Assembly: GCF_002754195.1 (NCBI RefSeq)
Contig: NZ_PEEU01000001.1
Span: 186,001-250,000, forward strand
Direction: 5' to 3'
DNA length: 64,000 nucleotides
Origin: Flavobacterium sp. 9
GTDB taxonomy: Bacteria; Bacteroidota; Bacteroidia; Flavobacteriales; Flavobacteriaceae
Positions 42,638-52,663 of this stretch are shown here, piece by piece. Below the pieces are notes generated by a model. That model was not told the origin of the DNA. It made no database searches and worked only from the letters and a program-made list of their open reading frames with translations. Both the position numbers and the translations under genes were made by a program. Each line of letters begins with the position of its first letter. Positions within the stretch are counted from its first letter, which is position 1.

Positions 42638-45388
42638 ATGGATACAATTAATCAAATAACGAAAGTACAGCTTCCGCCACATCAGGATTTTAATTTCCTG
42701 AAGGACGAAGCTATTGATTATATCCAAAACCATATTGGCGACGAGTGGACAAACTTTAACCCAAGTGATCCCGGAATGACAATTCTGGATCAAGTTTGTT
42801 ATGCACTTACAGAATTGGGCTATTGTACAGATTTTTCGATTCCGGATATTTTAACGGATTCTACCGGAAAATTAGAAATTGAAAATCAGTTTTATTTGCC
42901 TTATAAAATCCTGACAACTGCGCCTTATACGATCGACGATTATATAAAATATCTCGTTGATGGTATCGAAGATATTTATAATGTTGCGATAACCACTTTC
43001 AACAATAATATCCTGCCTTTTAGTAGAGTTTATCAGGTTTATCTCTATATAAATCCGGATATTACAGATGCAATTGAGCTTAATAACATTTGCAAATCGG
43101 CATTTTATTATCTTAATCAAAGCCGTAATATTGGAGAACTTTTTAATATGCCAATTGCGCTTCAGCCTCAAAATTATGCGATTGGAGGCAAAATAGAACT
43201 TGAAAAAGAAGTTGACGAACACGCGGTTTTATTAGATCTACAGAATACAATTCGAACTTATATATTCCCAAAAATAACTCAGGTAAGTTATGACGTTTTA
43301 AAAGAAAACGGATACAATGCTGCCGAAATATACGATGGACCATATCTTAAAAATGGCTGGATATTGACTGAAACTTTAGTCGATAAAAAAGACAGCATAA
43401 AAGTTCTTGATTTGATTCCGTTAATAGAATCTATACCTGGAATTGTTTCGGTTTCAGGATTAGAAATTTATCAGAATGCAAAATCAGTTTCGATATTACA
43501 ATCGGCTTTGGGTCAAATAGTGGCAATCGATATTTTGTCTTCTTACAAGAATAAAACCCTGATTTTAAGCTGCAACGGAAAAGATTTGCCAATGGATCCT
43601 TTTGGTTCATTACCAATAAATAATTATAAATATGAAACGAGTGTTGTAAGTTTAAACAATCAGCCAAGTTATAAATTGCCTAAAAGCAGTTTTAGAGATA
43701 TCAATAGTTATTATTCGATTCAAAATACATTTCCGCAGCAATATGGTATTGGCGATGACAAAATCGAAGATGATTCGGCGCCAATTCAAGTCGCACAATC
43801 GCGTCAGTTAAAAGGATATTTAACCTTATTTGATCAGGTTTTAGCAAATCAATTTTCACAATTGGCAAATGTTTCCCAGTTGTTTTCTTTTACTAATTCG
43901 GTTTGTGGAGCACCTTCTGATCTCGAAACTTTTTATGCTTTGAAAGATAAATTTGAGCAAAAACATTTAGAATATCCTGTTCCGTACAAAATGTTTTCGC
44001 CAAGTTATTTCTATCAATCCTTGTATAATGTGCCACATATCAAACCTTTATTAAAAGACAATAAAGTGTTTGATTTTAGTTTTGACGTAGAAACAAAAAA
44101 GGATCTGAATGAAAATAGCTGGTTCGAATACCAACAAGATCCTTATAATCCGTACATTTTTGGGATGATGAAAATCATGGAAGAGGAAGATACCAACCTC
44201 GAACGCCGCAACAAATTACTGGATCATTTGCTTGCCAGACACGGCGAATCGCCAATTGTGATTGACATGCTTATCGCTGACACAATTTATACCGGAAACA
44301 AGAAAAAAGATCAGATAATCCTGAAAAGTTTGTATTTGCAAAACCTTGGTTTATTGTCTTATAACAGACAAAAGGCATACAATTATTTGAGTGCTTCAGA
44401 AATAACTGCGGGAATTAATCAAAATATTGATGTGAATTTGTCAAGCATTAAAGACGAACATTATAATTATATAAAAGAAAATACATCTGATTTTATATTC
44501 AAATCAGACCAAATCAATAAAAAGGAAAAACTAAGCAAAAATGATTTCAATAATTTCTCGGGATTCGAATTAAAGCTCAACTTACTATTTGGATTAAAAA
44601 ATATCTATGCCAATTTTATAACGTCACAATTTGAAACTACACAGAATAATGCTGATGATCGATTAAATATTTTTAAAACCTTAAAGAAAACATATTGGCT
44701 TAAAGAAAAAAGAAATGGCGTTATTTTTCTGGAAACTTCACTGATGTTAAATCAGTTAAAATACAATCTGGAAATCGTACAACAAAACGGAACGAATACT
44801 TTCTATGAGATTCAGAATATTGATTTTCAATCGGTCGCCAATATCAATTATGTTTTAAATACGATTGACAAAGCTACTCTGGACGCTGAACTGCAACAAG
44901 GTTATCTGGAATTTTCTAATGAAAAATATACTTTTTCAATCACTAATCCTGAAACGATTGCTCCGGAGAATTATATAAAAACGAATTTTCCTGATTATTC
45001 TTTTCGCATTACGGTTACTTCCGGAAACGGAAATATTACTATTAATGACGAACTTTTTAAGAAAAACACACTTTTAATATTTCCAGATTATATTCCGGAA
45101 CTACAAACTCCGGAATTTAAAAAACGCTTGAAACAGTTTCTTAAAATCAGTTTTCCAACCAATATAAAATGTGAATGTCTGTTTTTAAGCCTTTCAGAAT
45201 TAGAAAGCCTGATTCCTAATTATAGTAATTGGCATGGAAGTTTGCGCTTCAAAAATATCTTGTATTTAACTGATAAGCAAGAAGTTAACACACAAAAAGC
45301 AACATTTTCAGATCCTGAACAATCTGCAGTGAATTTAATCAATAGTTTAACCTCAATTTTAGAAACAAAAAATGGAAGAAATAAATAG
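42638..45388 (+). CDS. Second large baseplate protein (Afp12/Pvc12-like position)
   Basis: This 916-residue protein has no signal peptide. Its N-terminus (IQNHIGDEWTNFNPSDPGMT, LDQVCYALTELGYCTDF) is the hallmark opening of the baseplate wedge protein that follows baseplate J in eCIS loci. The rest is mixed beta and helix with little recognisable motif. It should form a heterodimer with the preceding product. It overlaps the tape-measure gene by 17 bases. Confidence 0.8.
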   Translation: MDTINQITKVQLPPHQDFNFLKDEAIDYIQNHIGDEWTNFNPSDPGMTILDQVCYALTELGYCTDFSIPDILTDSTGKLEIENQFYLPYKILTTAPYTIDDYIKYLVDGIEDIYNVAITTFNNNILPFSRVYQVYLYINPDITDAIELNNICKSAFYYLNQSRNIGELFNMPIALQPQNYAIGGKIELEKEVDEHAVLLDLQNTIRTYIFPKITQVSYDVLKENGYNAAEIYDGPYLKNGWILTETLVDKKDSIKVLDLIPLIESIPGIVSVSGLEIYQNAKSVSILQSALGQIVAIDILSSYKNKTLILSCNGKDLPMDPFGSLPINNYKYETSVVSLNNQPSYKLPKSSFRDINSYYSIQNTFPQQYGIGDDKIEDDSAPIQVAQSRQLKGYLTLFDQVLANQFSQLANVSQLFSFTNSVCGAPSDLETFYALKDKFEQKHLEYPVPYKMFSPSYFYQSLYNVPHIKPLLKDNKVFDFSFDVETKKDLNENSWFEYQQDPYNPYIFGMMKIMEEEDTNLERRNKLLDHLLARHGESPIVIDMLIADTIYTGNKKKDQIILKSLYLQNLGLLSYNRQKAYNYLSASEITAGINQNIDVNLSSIKDEHYNYIKENTSDFIFKSDQINKKEKLSKNDFNNFSGFELKLNLLFGLKNIYANFITSQFETTQNNADDRLNIFKTLKKTYWLKEKRNGVIFLETSLMLNQLKYNLEIVQQNGTNTFYEIQNIDFQSVANINYVLNTIDKATLDAELQQGYLEFSNEKYTFSITNPETIAPENYIKTNFPDYSFRITVTSGNGNITINDELFKKNTLLIFPDYIPELQTPEFKKRLKQFLKISFPTNIKCECLFLSLSELESLIPNYSNWHGSLRFKNILYLTDKQEVNTQKATFSDPEQSAVNLINSLTSILETKNGRNK

Positions 45389-48300
45389 CCATATTGTATC
45401 GAGTCTAAAGTGGGACACAACTTTTGACCAAAAAAGAGAAAGTTACAGACTTCAGAAACGTTTGAGTACCTGGAGCAAAATTTCGTTGCCCAGAGAAGTC
45501 GCTAATATTTTTAATGAGTTATGTCCGCCGGAACAAAGCTGGCGAATCGAATCGCTGGAACTCGATCTTGGTTCTTGCGATTATAGTGATCTTGAATTTG
45601 ATTTGAGTCGAAAAATACGCAATTTATTACGAGAGAAAATAGCCGAACTAATTCTCTATCAAAATAGTCAGAAGCAAAACGGAATTGCGGTTTACAACAA
45701 AGAAAAATCGATTCTGGAGAATCTTATGGTCTTTTTGCTTGAAGGTTATTTACCGTGGAATTATCAAAATAAAGAGGGTTCTGTAAACCAAATTATGGCA
45801 GAATTACTTCAGAATAGTCTTGCCGAAGTTATTGCGATTATCAAGGAAACCGGAATGACACATGAGGAAGTGAGAAAACGAATTTCATGGCAATTTGACG
45901 AGAAAAATATAACCAAAATTATTGCAGCGCTTGAACCTAATAATAGCGAATCTATTATTGAATTTAGCTCGATTATGACCAATATTCAGGTCAAAGAAAC
46001 TATTATTCAGACTAGTACGGCAAGTTTCAAAAAGAATTTGTGGTTCTTTATCCTGAACTTTTTATTGTTGGAACGCGGCACTCTTTTCAACAAATTAGCG
46101 TTCATGAAAAGCAGTATTCTGCAAATGGCGAATCATTATAATATCGCTTACGCTGAACTTATTCTTTTGATCGAAAACACGATTGTAAAACTCTCTGATA
46201 AAACGTCTCAGAATAACAATTTTATCGCTTGCCTTAAAATATTGACGCAGGAATATGAAACTCAAAAAAGCGAAAATTATAAACCTGAAACGAGCACAAA
46301 TTACTGGAATGTTCTGGAACAATTGCTAAAAAGCAAAAGCGATCGAAGATTTAAAGCGGATAAAAACAATCTAAACGAATTGATTATTGCATTAAATAAT
46401 GAGAATAAAACAAAATTTAATGTGCTTATTCAGCCTGTTTTAAAGGATGAAACTTTGCTTATTTTATTGCTTCAGGATTTGAACGAAACTTCGATAAAAA
46501 TACTTTTTTCCAGACTGGACGCTACTCCATCGTTGCTTCACATGGAATCTGTGATTTATTTAAATAAGCTAAGTCAGACTTTTAAACTAAAAACAAACAG
46601 TAAGGCTTTATGGGAAATTGGAATTCTTTTTCTCCTGAAAAATAAAAATACTGACAATGCTACATTCCTGCTTTTTTGCATTAAGGAATTAAGCAAAAGA
46701 AACAATCTGAATCACGAGCATTTATTGGCAATGTTTACGAATGCAAAGATTCCTGCGGCGGTAAAAAACAATAATTCGGCAACGATATATACGAACTTAA
46801 ATGCTATTTATTGCAAAGAAATAAACAGCAATAATTCTAATTATCCTGCAATTCACTTTAAGAATCTTGTTGTAAAACTGGAACTCGAATTGCAAAAAAA
46901 TGCTACCAAAAGTGTCTTTTTTATTGACTTGCAAAGATCATTAATCAAGACTATTCTACTGCATCCCAAAATGGCTTTTGAGGTTATGCTTTCGTACGGA
47001 AATAAAGAGGTTTTGAAGAAAATACTTCCGTTGATTTTAAACCGTGAAATGCTGCAATTATTGGTAAAAACGGCTAATTACAAGAAAACAAAACTCGTAC
47101 AAACAATACAAGTTGTCTACGAAATCCTAAACGAAAAAGACAAATATGATTTTCCGGAAGAATTAATGACGGATAATTTATTGTTGCTTGGAATGCAGGA
47201 AATATTGTTTCATCCGGAACACAACTCGTCTTTATTTCTGGAAACTATAATTGTGCAATTGTCCAAAAAAGTAACGGATACAAGACGCGATGATTATTTT
47301 CAGTTTATCGCAAAACTGATTCAGTCTAAGCGAATTAAATCTTTTGGCGTTGCAATCAAAAAGACTTTTTTAAATCAATTAAAGAATACAAAATCTATTG
47401 ATACGCTTGCGCTTGCGTTGCTTATTCAAAATACATCCCAACAAGATCAGCTTGAATTAGCGCAATTATTGTCGACTAATTTTAATGATTCGGGGTTTGT
47501 TTTGTTGCGAAAACAAGATCGAAAAGAAAGTGAAAACATCTTGCGTTATTTCCTGACAAACGGAAATGCGCTGAAAAAGAATTGGATTCAGAAAACTTCG
47601 GAAACTATAATTCGAAATGTAAAATCAGTTTCTAAAACTAAAATTACGTTGGAATTAAACGAGCTTTTCTGGAAGACGATTCTGAAATATTCCGCTTATA
47701 AAGGCAATGAAGTTTTGTTTGAGAAACTACTTCAAAAGGAATTGAAAGCTTATCTGAAACAGAATGTTGTAAAGGAAAAATTTCAGCTTCAAAACGAAAT
47801 AAAATCTTTTGAAGCCACAAATTCAGTTTCAGAATTGGATCATTTTTTTGAAAATAATATGATTTCAGATCATACGGTTTCGAATGGAATTTTGGAATCT
47901 ATCAACAATAATATTCTGTTTGAGATTGAGAAACTATCGGAGAAGGAAAAATACGAATGGATTTCATCGATTATCATAGAACGACAAATTCCATCGGCTT
48001 TTATTATTTCTAAAACCATAGAAATCAAAGATCTTCTGAATGTAATTATTGTAAAAGAACCTAAGATTTTCTTTAGAATACTCAAAAAAGAAATTATTCC
48101 TGAAGCGCAAATGGATTGGCTTTGCCGAAATATTAGCTTTCATAATTTGTGCAATGCGATAAGTCAGCTGGATAAAAACAGGGAATCGTATTTGAGGATT
48201 CTGGAGAAATTCAATCATGTTTTGGGTTCGGTTACGATTAAAGGTTTGGCTTCTAAAGAAATGCAGCATCTTTTGCTTCGAAAACTTCTAAAAGCTGCCA

Positions 48301-49067
48301 CAAATGACAATTGGAGATTAATTGCGATTGATAAAATCTGGACTGAACTGATCTGGGAAGTTGTTGCTAAAAAAGGCATTTCTAAAAAAAGCTTTCTGAC
48401 AGATCTTGAAAAATATATCTATCAGTTTCCACCTGCTTTGCAACTTGGTTTCAAAGAAATTCTAAGAACGGAAAAACAATCTGCTCCTATTTTAAAACAA
48501 ACTGAAATACTCTCGAAAATGGAATTAATTAAAACTAAACAAAGTCCAAAAACTAGCCTTAAACAAGGTATTGCGGTTAGAAACGCAGGAATTGTACTCT
48601 TGAACGATTATATCTCGATGTTGTTTGAACGCCTAAATCTTGTTGCCGAAAATAAGTTTATAAGCAATGAACATCAGGTTCGAGCGGTGCAATATCTACA
48701 ATATGTAATCACGGGAATGCAGGAAACGGAAGAGGTTTATTTGCCTCTGAATAAAGTTTTGTGCGGTTTGCCGTTGACGGATACTGTGCCGGATTTTATT
48801 GAAATACCGGATCACGAAAAACAATTGATAAACGGTTTGATACAAGCGGCGATTTCGCATTGGCCGGACATTGGAGATTCCTCCATTGAAGGTTTTAGAG
48901 GAAACTGGCTTGTTCGCGACGGAATTCTGGTTGAGCAGGAGGATAAATGGGAACTTACGGTTGACAAAAGGGCGTATGATTTGTTGATTAACAGATCTCC
49001 TTTTGCTTTTTCGATTATAAAATACCATTGGATGGATAAGCCGTTTCATGTATTATGGCCTTATTAA
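45372..49067 (+). CDS. eCIS tape-measure protein (CIS_TMP-like)
   Basis: This 1231-residue protein is largely alpha-helical, with many Lys/Glu/Leu heptads. The N-terminus (LPREVANIFNELCPPEQSWRI, SLELDLGSCDY) and the C-terminus (LPLNKVLCGLPLTDTVPDFI, SSIEGFRGNWLVRDGILVEQ, MDKPFHVLWPY) match the contractile-injection tape-measure family. The middle holds repeated helical units. Tape length normally sets particle length, so this gene should predict a longish particle. It ends just before a 610-base repeat-rich gap. Confidence 0.88.
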   Translation: MEEINSHIVSSLKWDTTFDQKRESYRLQKRLSTWSKISLPREVANIFNELCPPEQSWRIESLELDLGSCDYSDLEFDLSRKIRNLLREKIAELILYQNSQKQNGIAVYNKEKSILENLMVFLLEGYLPWNYQNKEGSVNQIMAELLQNSLAEVIAIIKETGMTHEEVRKRISWQFDEKNITKIIAALEPNNSESIIEFSSIMTNIQVKETIIQTSTASFKKNLWFFILNFLLLERGTLFNKLAFMKSSILQMANHYNIAYAELILLIENTIVKLSDKTSQNNNFIACLKILTQEYETQKSENYKPETSTNYWNVLEQLLKSKSDRRFKADKNNLNELIIALNNENKTKFNVLIQPVLKDETLLILLLQDLNETSIKILFSRLDATPSLLHMESVIYLNKLSQTFKLKTNSKALWEIGILFLLKNKNTDNATFLLFCIKELSKRNNLNHEHLLAMFTNAKIPAAVKNNNSATIYTNLNAIYCKEINSNNSNYPAIHFKNLVVKLELELQKNATKSVFFIDLQRSLIKTILLHPKMAFEVMLSYGNKEVLKKILPLILNREMLQLLVKTANYKKTKLVQTIQVVYEILNEKDKYDFPEELMTDNLLLLGMQEILFHPEHNSSLFLETIIVQLSKKVTDTRRDDYFQFIAKLIQSKRIKSFGVAIKKTFLNQLKNTKSIDTLALALLIQNTSQQDQLELAQLLSTNFNDSGFVLLRKQDRKESENILRYFLTNGNALKKNWIQKTSETIIRNVKSVSKTKITLELNELFWKTILKYSAYKGNEVLFEKLLQKELKAYLKQNVVKEKFQLQNEIKSFEATNSVSELDHFFENNMISDHTVSNGILESINNNILFEIEKLSEKEKYEWISSIIIERQIPSAFIISKTIEIKDLLNVIIVKEPKIFFRILKKEIIPEAQMDWLCRNISFHNLCNAISQLDKNRESYLRILEKFNHVLGSVTIKGLASKEMQHLLLRKLLKAATNDNWRLIAIDKIWTELIWEVVAKKGISKKSFLTDLEKYIYQFPPALQLGFKEILRTEKQSAPILKQTEILSKMELIKTKQSPKTSLKQGIAVRNAGIVLLNDYISMLFERLNLVAENKFISNEHQVRAVQYLQYVITGMQETEEVYLPLNKVLCGLPLTDTVPDFIEIPDHEKQLINGLIQAAISHWPDIGDSSIEGFRGNWLVRDGILVEQEDKWELTVDKRAYDLLINRSPFAFSIIKYHWMDKPFHVLWPY

Positions 49068-49079
49068 TCTAAACGTTGG

Positions 49080-49260
49080 CGACAATATAGAACGCGGATG
49101 ACGCGGATTCGATTTGCGAAAACACAGATTAAAACGGATTTTATCTTGTCATTTCGACGGAGGAGAAATCACACGAGTAGCTCGACAAAGATTGGCGGTA
49201 ATATAGAACGCGGATGACGCGGATTCGCTTTGCGAAAACACGGATTAAAACGGATTTTAT
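49080..49260. repeat. Tandem duplication of about 120 bases
   Basis: 49080-49141 and 49199-49260 agree at almost every base, and each is followed by a TGTCATTTCGA half element. The copies differ mainly at gattcgatttg versus gattcgctttg and at cacagatt versus cacggatt, so duplication is recent. Confidence 0.75.
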
Positions 49261-49429
49261 CATCTCAATCTTGTCATTTCGAGGAACGAGAAATCCTCGT
49301 AAGTAGCTCGATAAAGATTGGGTATAGACAATAGTATATAAACAATAGTTTACATATGAAATTGGTAAGCGCATTTTTGTCATTTCGAGGAACGAGAAAT
49401 CTCCACGAGTAGCTCGACAAAGATTGGCG
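49145..49429. repeat. Three half copies of the TGTCATTTCGA element
   Basis: Copies at 49145-49197, 49270-49322 and 49376-49429 all have the left arm followed by (g)tagctcga(c/t)aaagattgg and lack the complementary right arm. They appear in the same orientation. Confidence 0.75.
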
Positions 49430-49677
49430 ATTTTGATTGCGTATGATGGATTAAAATCCATCTCTACAATATAATCTGTTCCTCCGGAACGCTTTATAGA
49501 ATTCCGGAGGAATGAACTGTTTTGTAGCAACGTCCCGAAGCTTCGGGATTAATCCGTTGGATAATGTGAATCGACAAAGATTGGGTTTCGATTGCGAATA
49601 ATGAGTGCAAACAATAAATAATAAAAAACCTTGAATACGATCTTGAAATATAAATTAATCAACTAAAAAAAACTATT

Positions 49678-51615
49678 ATGAACAGCTACAATGAAAATCT
49701 ACATTCTAGTGTATTGTCTTCATTAGAAAGTCAGGAGATGACCAAAAAACAATTGAGTACACAATTGAATGCTTCTATGTTTACGCTTTATTATGCAGAA
49801 GGAGCCGAAATTGTTGCGCAGGAAAAACTTGAGGCAACAACGAGTATGTACAAGGAAAAACAACTTATAAATACTGTGGTTGTTAAGAATAAGAACATGG
49901 CAGACAACTTGTTATTATCTGCAAATCAACAAAAAACGTACACTACACAATCTGTAACTAATATGGCTGTTTGCGCATCAAACATTCAGATTGCATCAAA
50001 CTCTATTGTGCGTTTGGCGAGTGATATTGGTAGTATTTACAGTATTATTAATGCTGCAGATTATGGAACTCAAATCTACCAACAGGCTTTTGAGGCTTAT
50101 AATTTAATCAATAAAACGGCTTATAATGCCGAGGAAACTTCGCAACACGCGATGGAAGCTTCCGCATCGATTGCAGAAGTTGCAACATCGACAGTTGCTG
50201 ATGAAGCTAAACTGACCAATACTTCTGTAAACAATTTATTGCAGGTTACTACAACTGATTTAACTGCGATTACGGCTGTATTGACAACTGACAATGACAC
50301 TAAATCTAAAGCTAGTATTGCTACAAGAGCTGCTGAAGGTGTTATAAAATGTAGTATGGTTGAATATGAGGCTTCTAAAAAAGCGTATGAATTTAATAAC
50401 GAAAAATTCAATCAGAACTTAAATGTTGTGGTTCCGGCTCCTTTTGATGAAGTTAAAGGTCATTTTACGGTTTCTTTTAATTACTATAAAAGTCCGTTTT
50501 CGCCAAAAGACAAAGACACAGAAACTCAAAATCTGGGCTTAGATAAACCGGTTCAAAACTATAATATCATCTTGGTTAAAGACAGTAAAAAGTCCTTTTT
50601 TAACGTATCGACTGCTGAGGATTTATTGACAAGTCCTTCTCAATTTAAAAGAATTGCTGTTCCAACTGACCCTACAAAAATAGGAACTTCTGTAAATATT
50701 CGTTTTAATGAATTGCTGGATTCGGATAATGAAATTTTGGTATTAGGACAAAATTATGTGGCTTTTCTTTTGATCATTTTCACAGAAAACTACAAAAAAG
50801 AGATCAATACATTTGATGAATATCTGTCTGCTCCGACTGAAACTTTTACTTTGACGCATACTTTGAATAATGCCGACTCAATTACTGTTTCAAGAGAAAG
50901 CGGATCTACAGATTTGTCTAAAATAAACTTCACTGTTGAAAGAGAAGCTGATTTAAAAGCTTCTGAACTAGAATACAGATGTTTCTTATTGCCTTATCCT
51001 GACGATTTATTGACTACAAATAAGGATTTGAGTACGCTGGAATTTACAATTGAAACGTCGGAATTGGAAGAAGAGATTAAAACGGTCGAACAGGAAATTA
51101 AAGCTCTTCACGAGGAAATCGAGAATATTAATTCCGCGGCAAATGAAGTAACTCCTGATGCTACTAAAGCTGCTAAAGATCAGGATTTAGCAAAACAAAA
51201 AAGCAACAATTTTAGAAATGCTCTAAACGAAGCTAAAACTAAATTGAATATTGCTAATGACCAATTGAAAAAATTGAAAGCAGAATTGACTGAAACGGAA
51301 AAAAATTCTCCTAAACCGGTTAAAAATAAAAATGCTTTTTTCTTCAATTTAAACTTAGCCGAGAATATTCCGGCTGGTAATTATAAAAGTGCTAAGCACC
51401 ATAGAGGTACTTCATATGTGGCTGAAATTGACGCAACTTCTACTGATAATTTTGGAAATCCATTGATCGAGGACAAAAAATACATTCCAGTGGTTTTGTC
51501 ACTTTACAATGGTCCAGAAGTTACTAAAAGTAAGTATACAAACAGTCTTTCGGACTGGCAAAATACTACGCCGGTTGCCTATTCTACAAGTGAAACTCTA
51601 ACAACAACTAATTAA
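49678..51615 (+). CDS. Helical and beta-domain eCIS-associated protein, function unknown
   Basis: The 645-residue protein is not one I recognise. Residues 1 to about 240 are alanine/serine/threonine-rich helices resembling long coiled coils (AEETSQHAMEASASIAEVAT). A beta-rich domain follows (VVPAPFDEVKGHFTVSFNYY), then a second coiled coil of about 80 residues (ELEEEIKTVEQEIKALHEEIEN, quoted in part), then a final beta domain. It has no signal peptide. The next gene product has a similar helical start. In the known particles this position holds fibre, plug or adaptor proteins, so an outward-facing fibre is a reasonable guess, but only a guess. Confidence 0.6.
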   Translation: MNSYNENLHSSVLSSLESQEMTKKQLSTQLNASMFTLYYAEGAEIVAQEKLEATTSMYKEKQLINTVVVKNKNMADNLLLSANQQKTYTTQSVTNMAVCASNIQIASNSIVRLASDIGSIYSIINAADYGTQIYQQAFEAYNLINKTAYNAEETSQHAMEASASIAEVATSTVADEAKLTNTSVNNLLQVTTTDLTAITAVLTTDNDTKSKASIATRAAEGVIKCSMVEYEASKKAYEFNNEKFNQNLNVVVPAPFDEVKGHFTVSFNYYKSPFSPKDKDTETQNLGLDKPVQNYNIILVKDSKKSFFNVSTAEDLLTSPSQFKRIAVPTDPTKIGTSVNIRFNELLDSDNEILVLGQNYVAFLLIIFTENYKKEINTFDEYLSAPTETFTLTHTLNNADSITVSRESGSTDLSKINFTVEREADLKASELEYRCFLLPYPDDLLTTNKDLSTLEFTIETSELEEEIKTVEQEIKALHEEIENINSAANEVTPDATKAAKDQDLAKQKSNNFRNALNEAKTKLNIANDQLKKLKAELTETEKNSPKPVKNKNAFFFNLNLAENIPAGNYKSAKHHRGTSYVAEIDATSTDNFGNPLIEDKKYIPVVLSLYNGPEVTKSKYTNSLSDWQNTTPVAYSTSETLTTTN

Positions 51616-51626
51616 AACCACCACAT

Positions 51627-52469
51627 ATGGAAACTCAAATACCTCATTCTGGTCCAAAATTGCAAAGATATGGGATCACAGAAAAGAAAAAAGCGGAACT
51701 GGATTCGTTAAAAAATCAGGTTATCGACGCGGGAGCAATTGTACAGCAACAACAAATAATCGTGAACTCGCTGAATGAAAAAGCGACGAGATATCAAGGT
51801 TATTTATTGGTTGCAGAAGCCAATCGTGCACATGCTTTGAGTAATAAAAACCTGATTGATCAGGTTGTTCAAAACGCTTATGACTTGAGTTATAACTCGA
51901 GAAATGCTTTTTACAAAACGACTTCTTCAAGTGGCGATGCTTCGCTTGTTGCGGAAAACATTAGCGATTTGATCAACAAACTGATTTATTCTGTAGAGAT
52001 TATCAATAAGTTATCAAATCTTGTTATACGCAAGAAAGCACTTAATCCGCTTATTTCTGATGACTTGATTTCAAGAATAAATACGGCAGGAACAGATGCA
52101 AATAATGCTGTTGCACTTACTTTGATCGCTTTAAAATCTACGTTGGCTGCAGAAGCTTCTATTCTGGAATCTGAAGCTGCAATTACGTTAGAAAATAAAC
52201 AAGCGACTAAGTTGTATCTGACCTTAACGGATGAAAAATCGATAGATACACCATTGTCATTGCACCCGGTTTCTGAGACTTGTATTAGAGGTTTGTTATA
52301 TAATGCTTACAAAAATTCTCAGCTTGCATACGATAAAGCAAATACTGCAAATGATGAAACTGTAAGACAATTGAATTATGCAACTACTAATCTGAGTAAA
52401 GCACAAATCAAGCTTCAATCGCTTCAGTCAGGTTTGGCAGCGGCAACTGCAGCAGCTTTGGCGTCTTAA
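51627..52469 (+). CDS. Helical protein paired with the preceding gene, function unknown
   Basis: This 280-residue protein is almost all alpha-helix, with alanine-rich heptads (AANAGLAxA-like) and a start similar in style to the 645-residue protein (DAGAIVQQQQIIVNSLNEKA, ATRYQGYLLVAEANRAHAL). There are no membrane segments. It begins 12 bases after the preceding stop and is surely cotranscribed. The pair may assemble together as a coiled-coil bundle. The function is unknown. Confidence 0.6.
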   Translation: METQIPHSGPKLQRYGITEKKKAELDSLKNQVIDAGAIVQQQQIIVNSLNEKATRYQGYLLVAEANRAHALSNKNLIDQVVQNAYDLSYNSRNAFYKTTSSSGDASLVAENISDLINKLIYSVEIINKLSNLVIRKKALNPLISDDLISRINTAGTDANNAVALTLIALKSTLAAEASILESEAAITLENKQATKLYLTLTDEKSIDTPLSLHPVSETCIRGLLYNAYKNSQLAYDKANTANDETVRQLNYATTNLSKAQIKLQSLQSGLAAATAAALAS

Positions 52470-52663
52470 GATACATTATTAAAACACGGATTTCACGAAT
52501 TTACTCTAATTCATTCGTGAACTTAATTACACCATATTAAGTTAACCAATATGCTTTGTGTTAATTAGTGAAATTCGTGTTTGCTTTTTTTGCGTTTATG
52601 TCCAAAAGGCAACACTTATTACAATGGTGTTTCTGTGGACTTTAATCAATAAATTTTAAGGTT
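52470..52663. other. Intra-operon gap with hairpin
   Basis: The phrase aaacacggatttcacgaattt (52483 on) is nearly complementary to aattagtgaaattcgtgttt (about 52562-52581), giving a large hairpin with a loop of about 60 bases. No ORF is seen. Confidence 0.55.

Larger units (their letters stand above)
49068..49677. other. Repeat-rich gap inside the eCIS locus
   Basis: No gene is seen. Two near-identical blocks (49080-49141 and 49199-49260) carry the phrase atatagaacgcggatgacgcgg and are followed by half-palindromic TGTCATTTCGA elements at 49145-49197, 49270-49322 and 49376-49429. Further on are ttccggaggaa and cccgaagcttcggga palindromes (about 49500-49550). Confidence 0.7.

Noticed and set aside
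49080..49430. CRISPR-like repeats in the eCIS gap
   Set aside because: The units are tandem copies and palindromic half elements of irregular spacing, with no spacers of fixed length.
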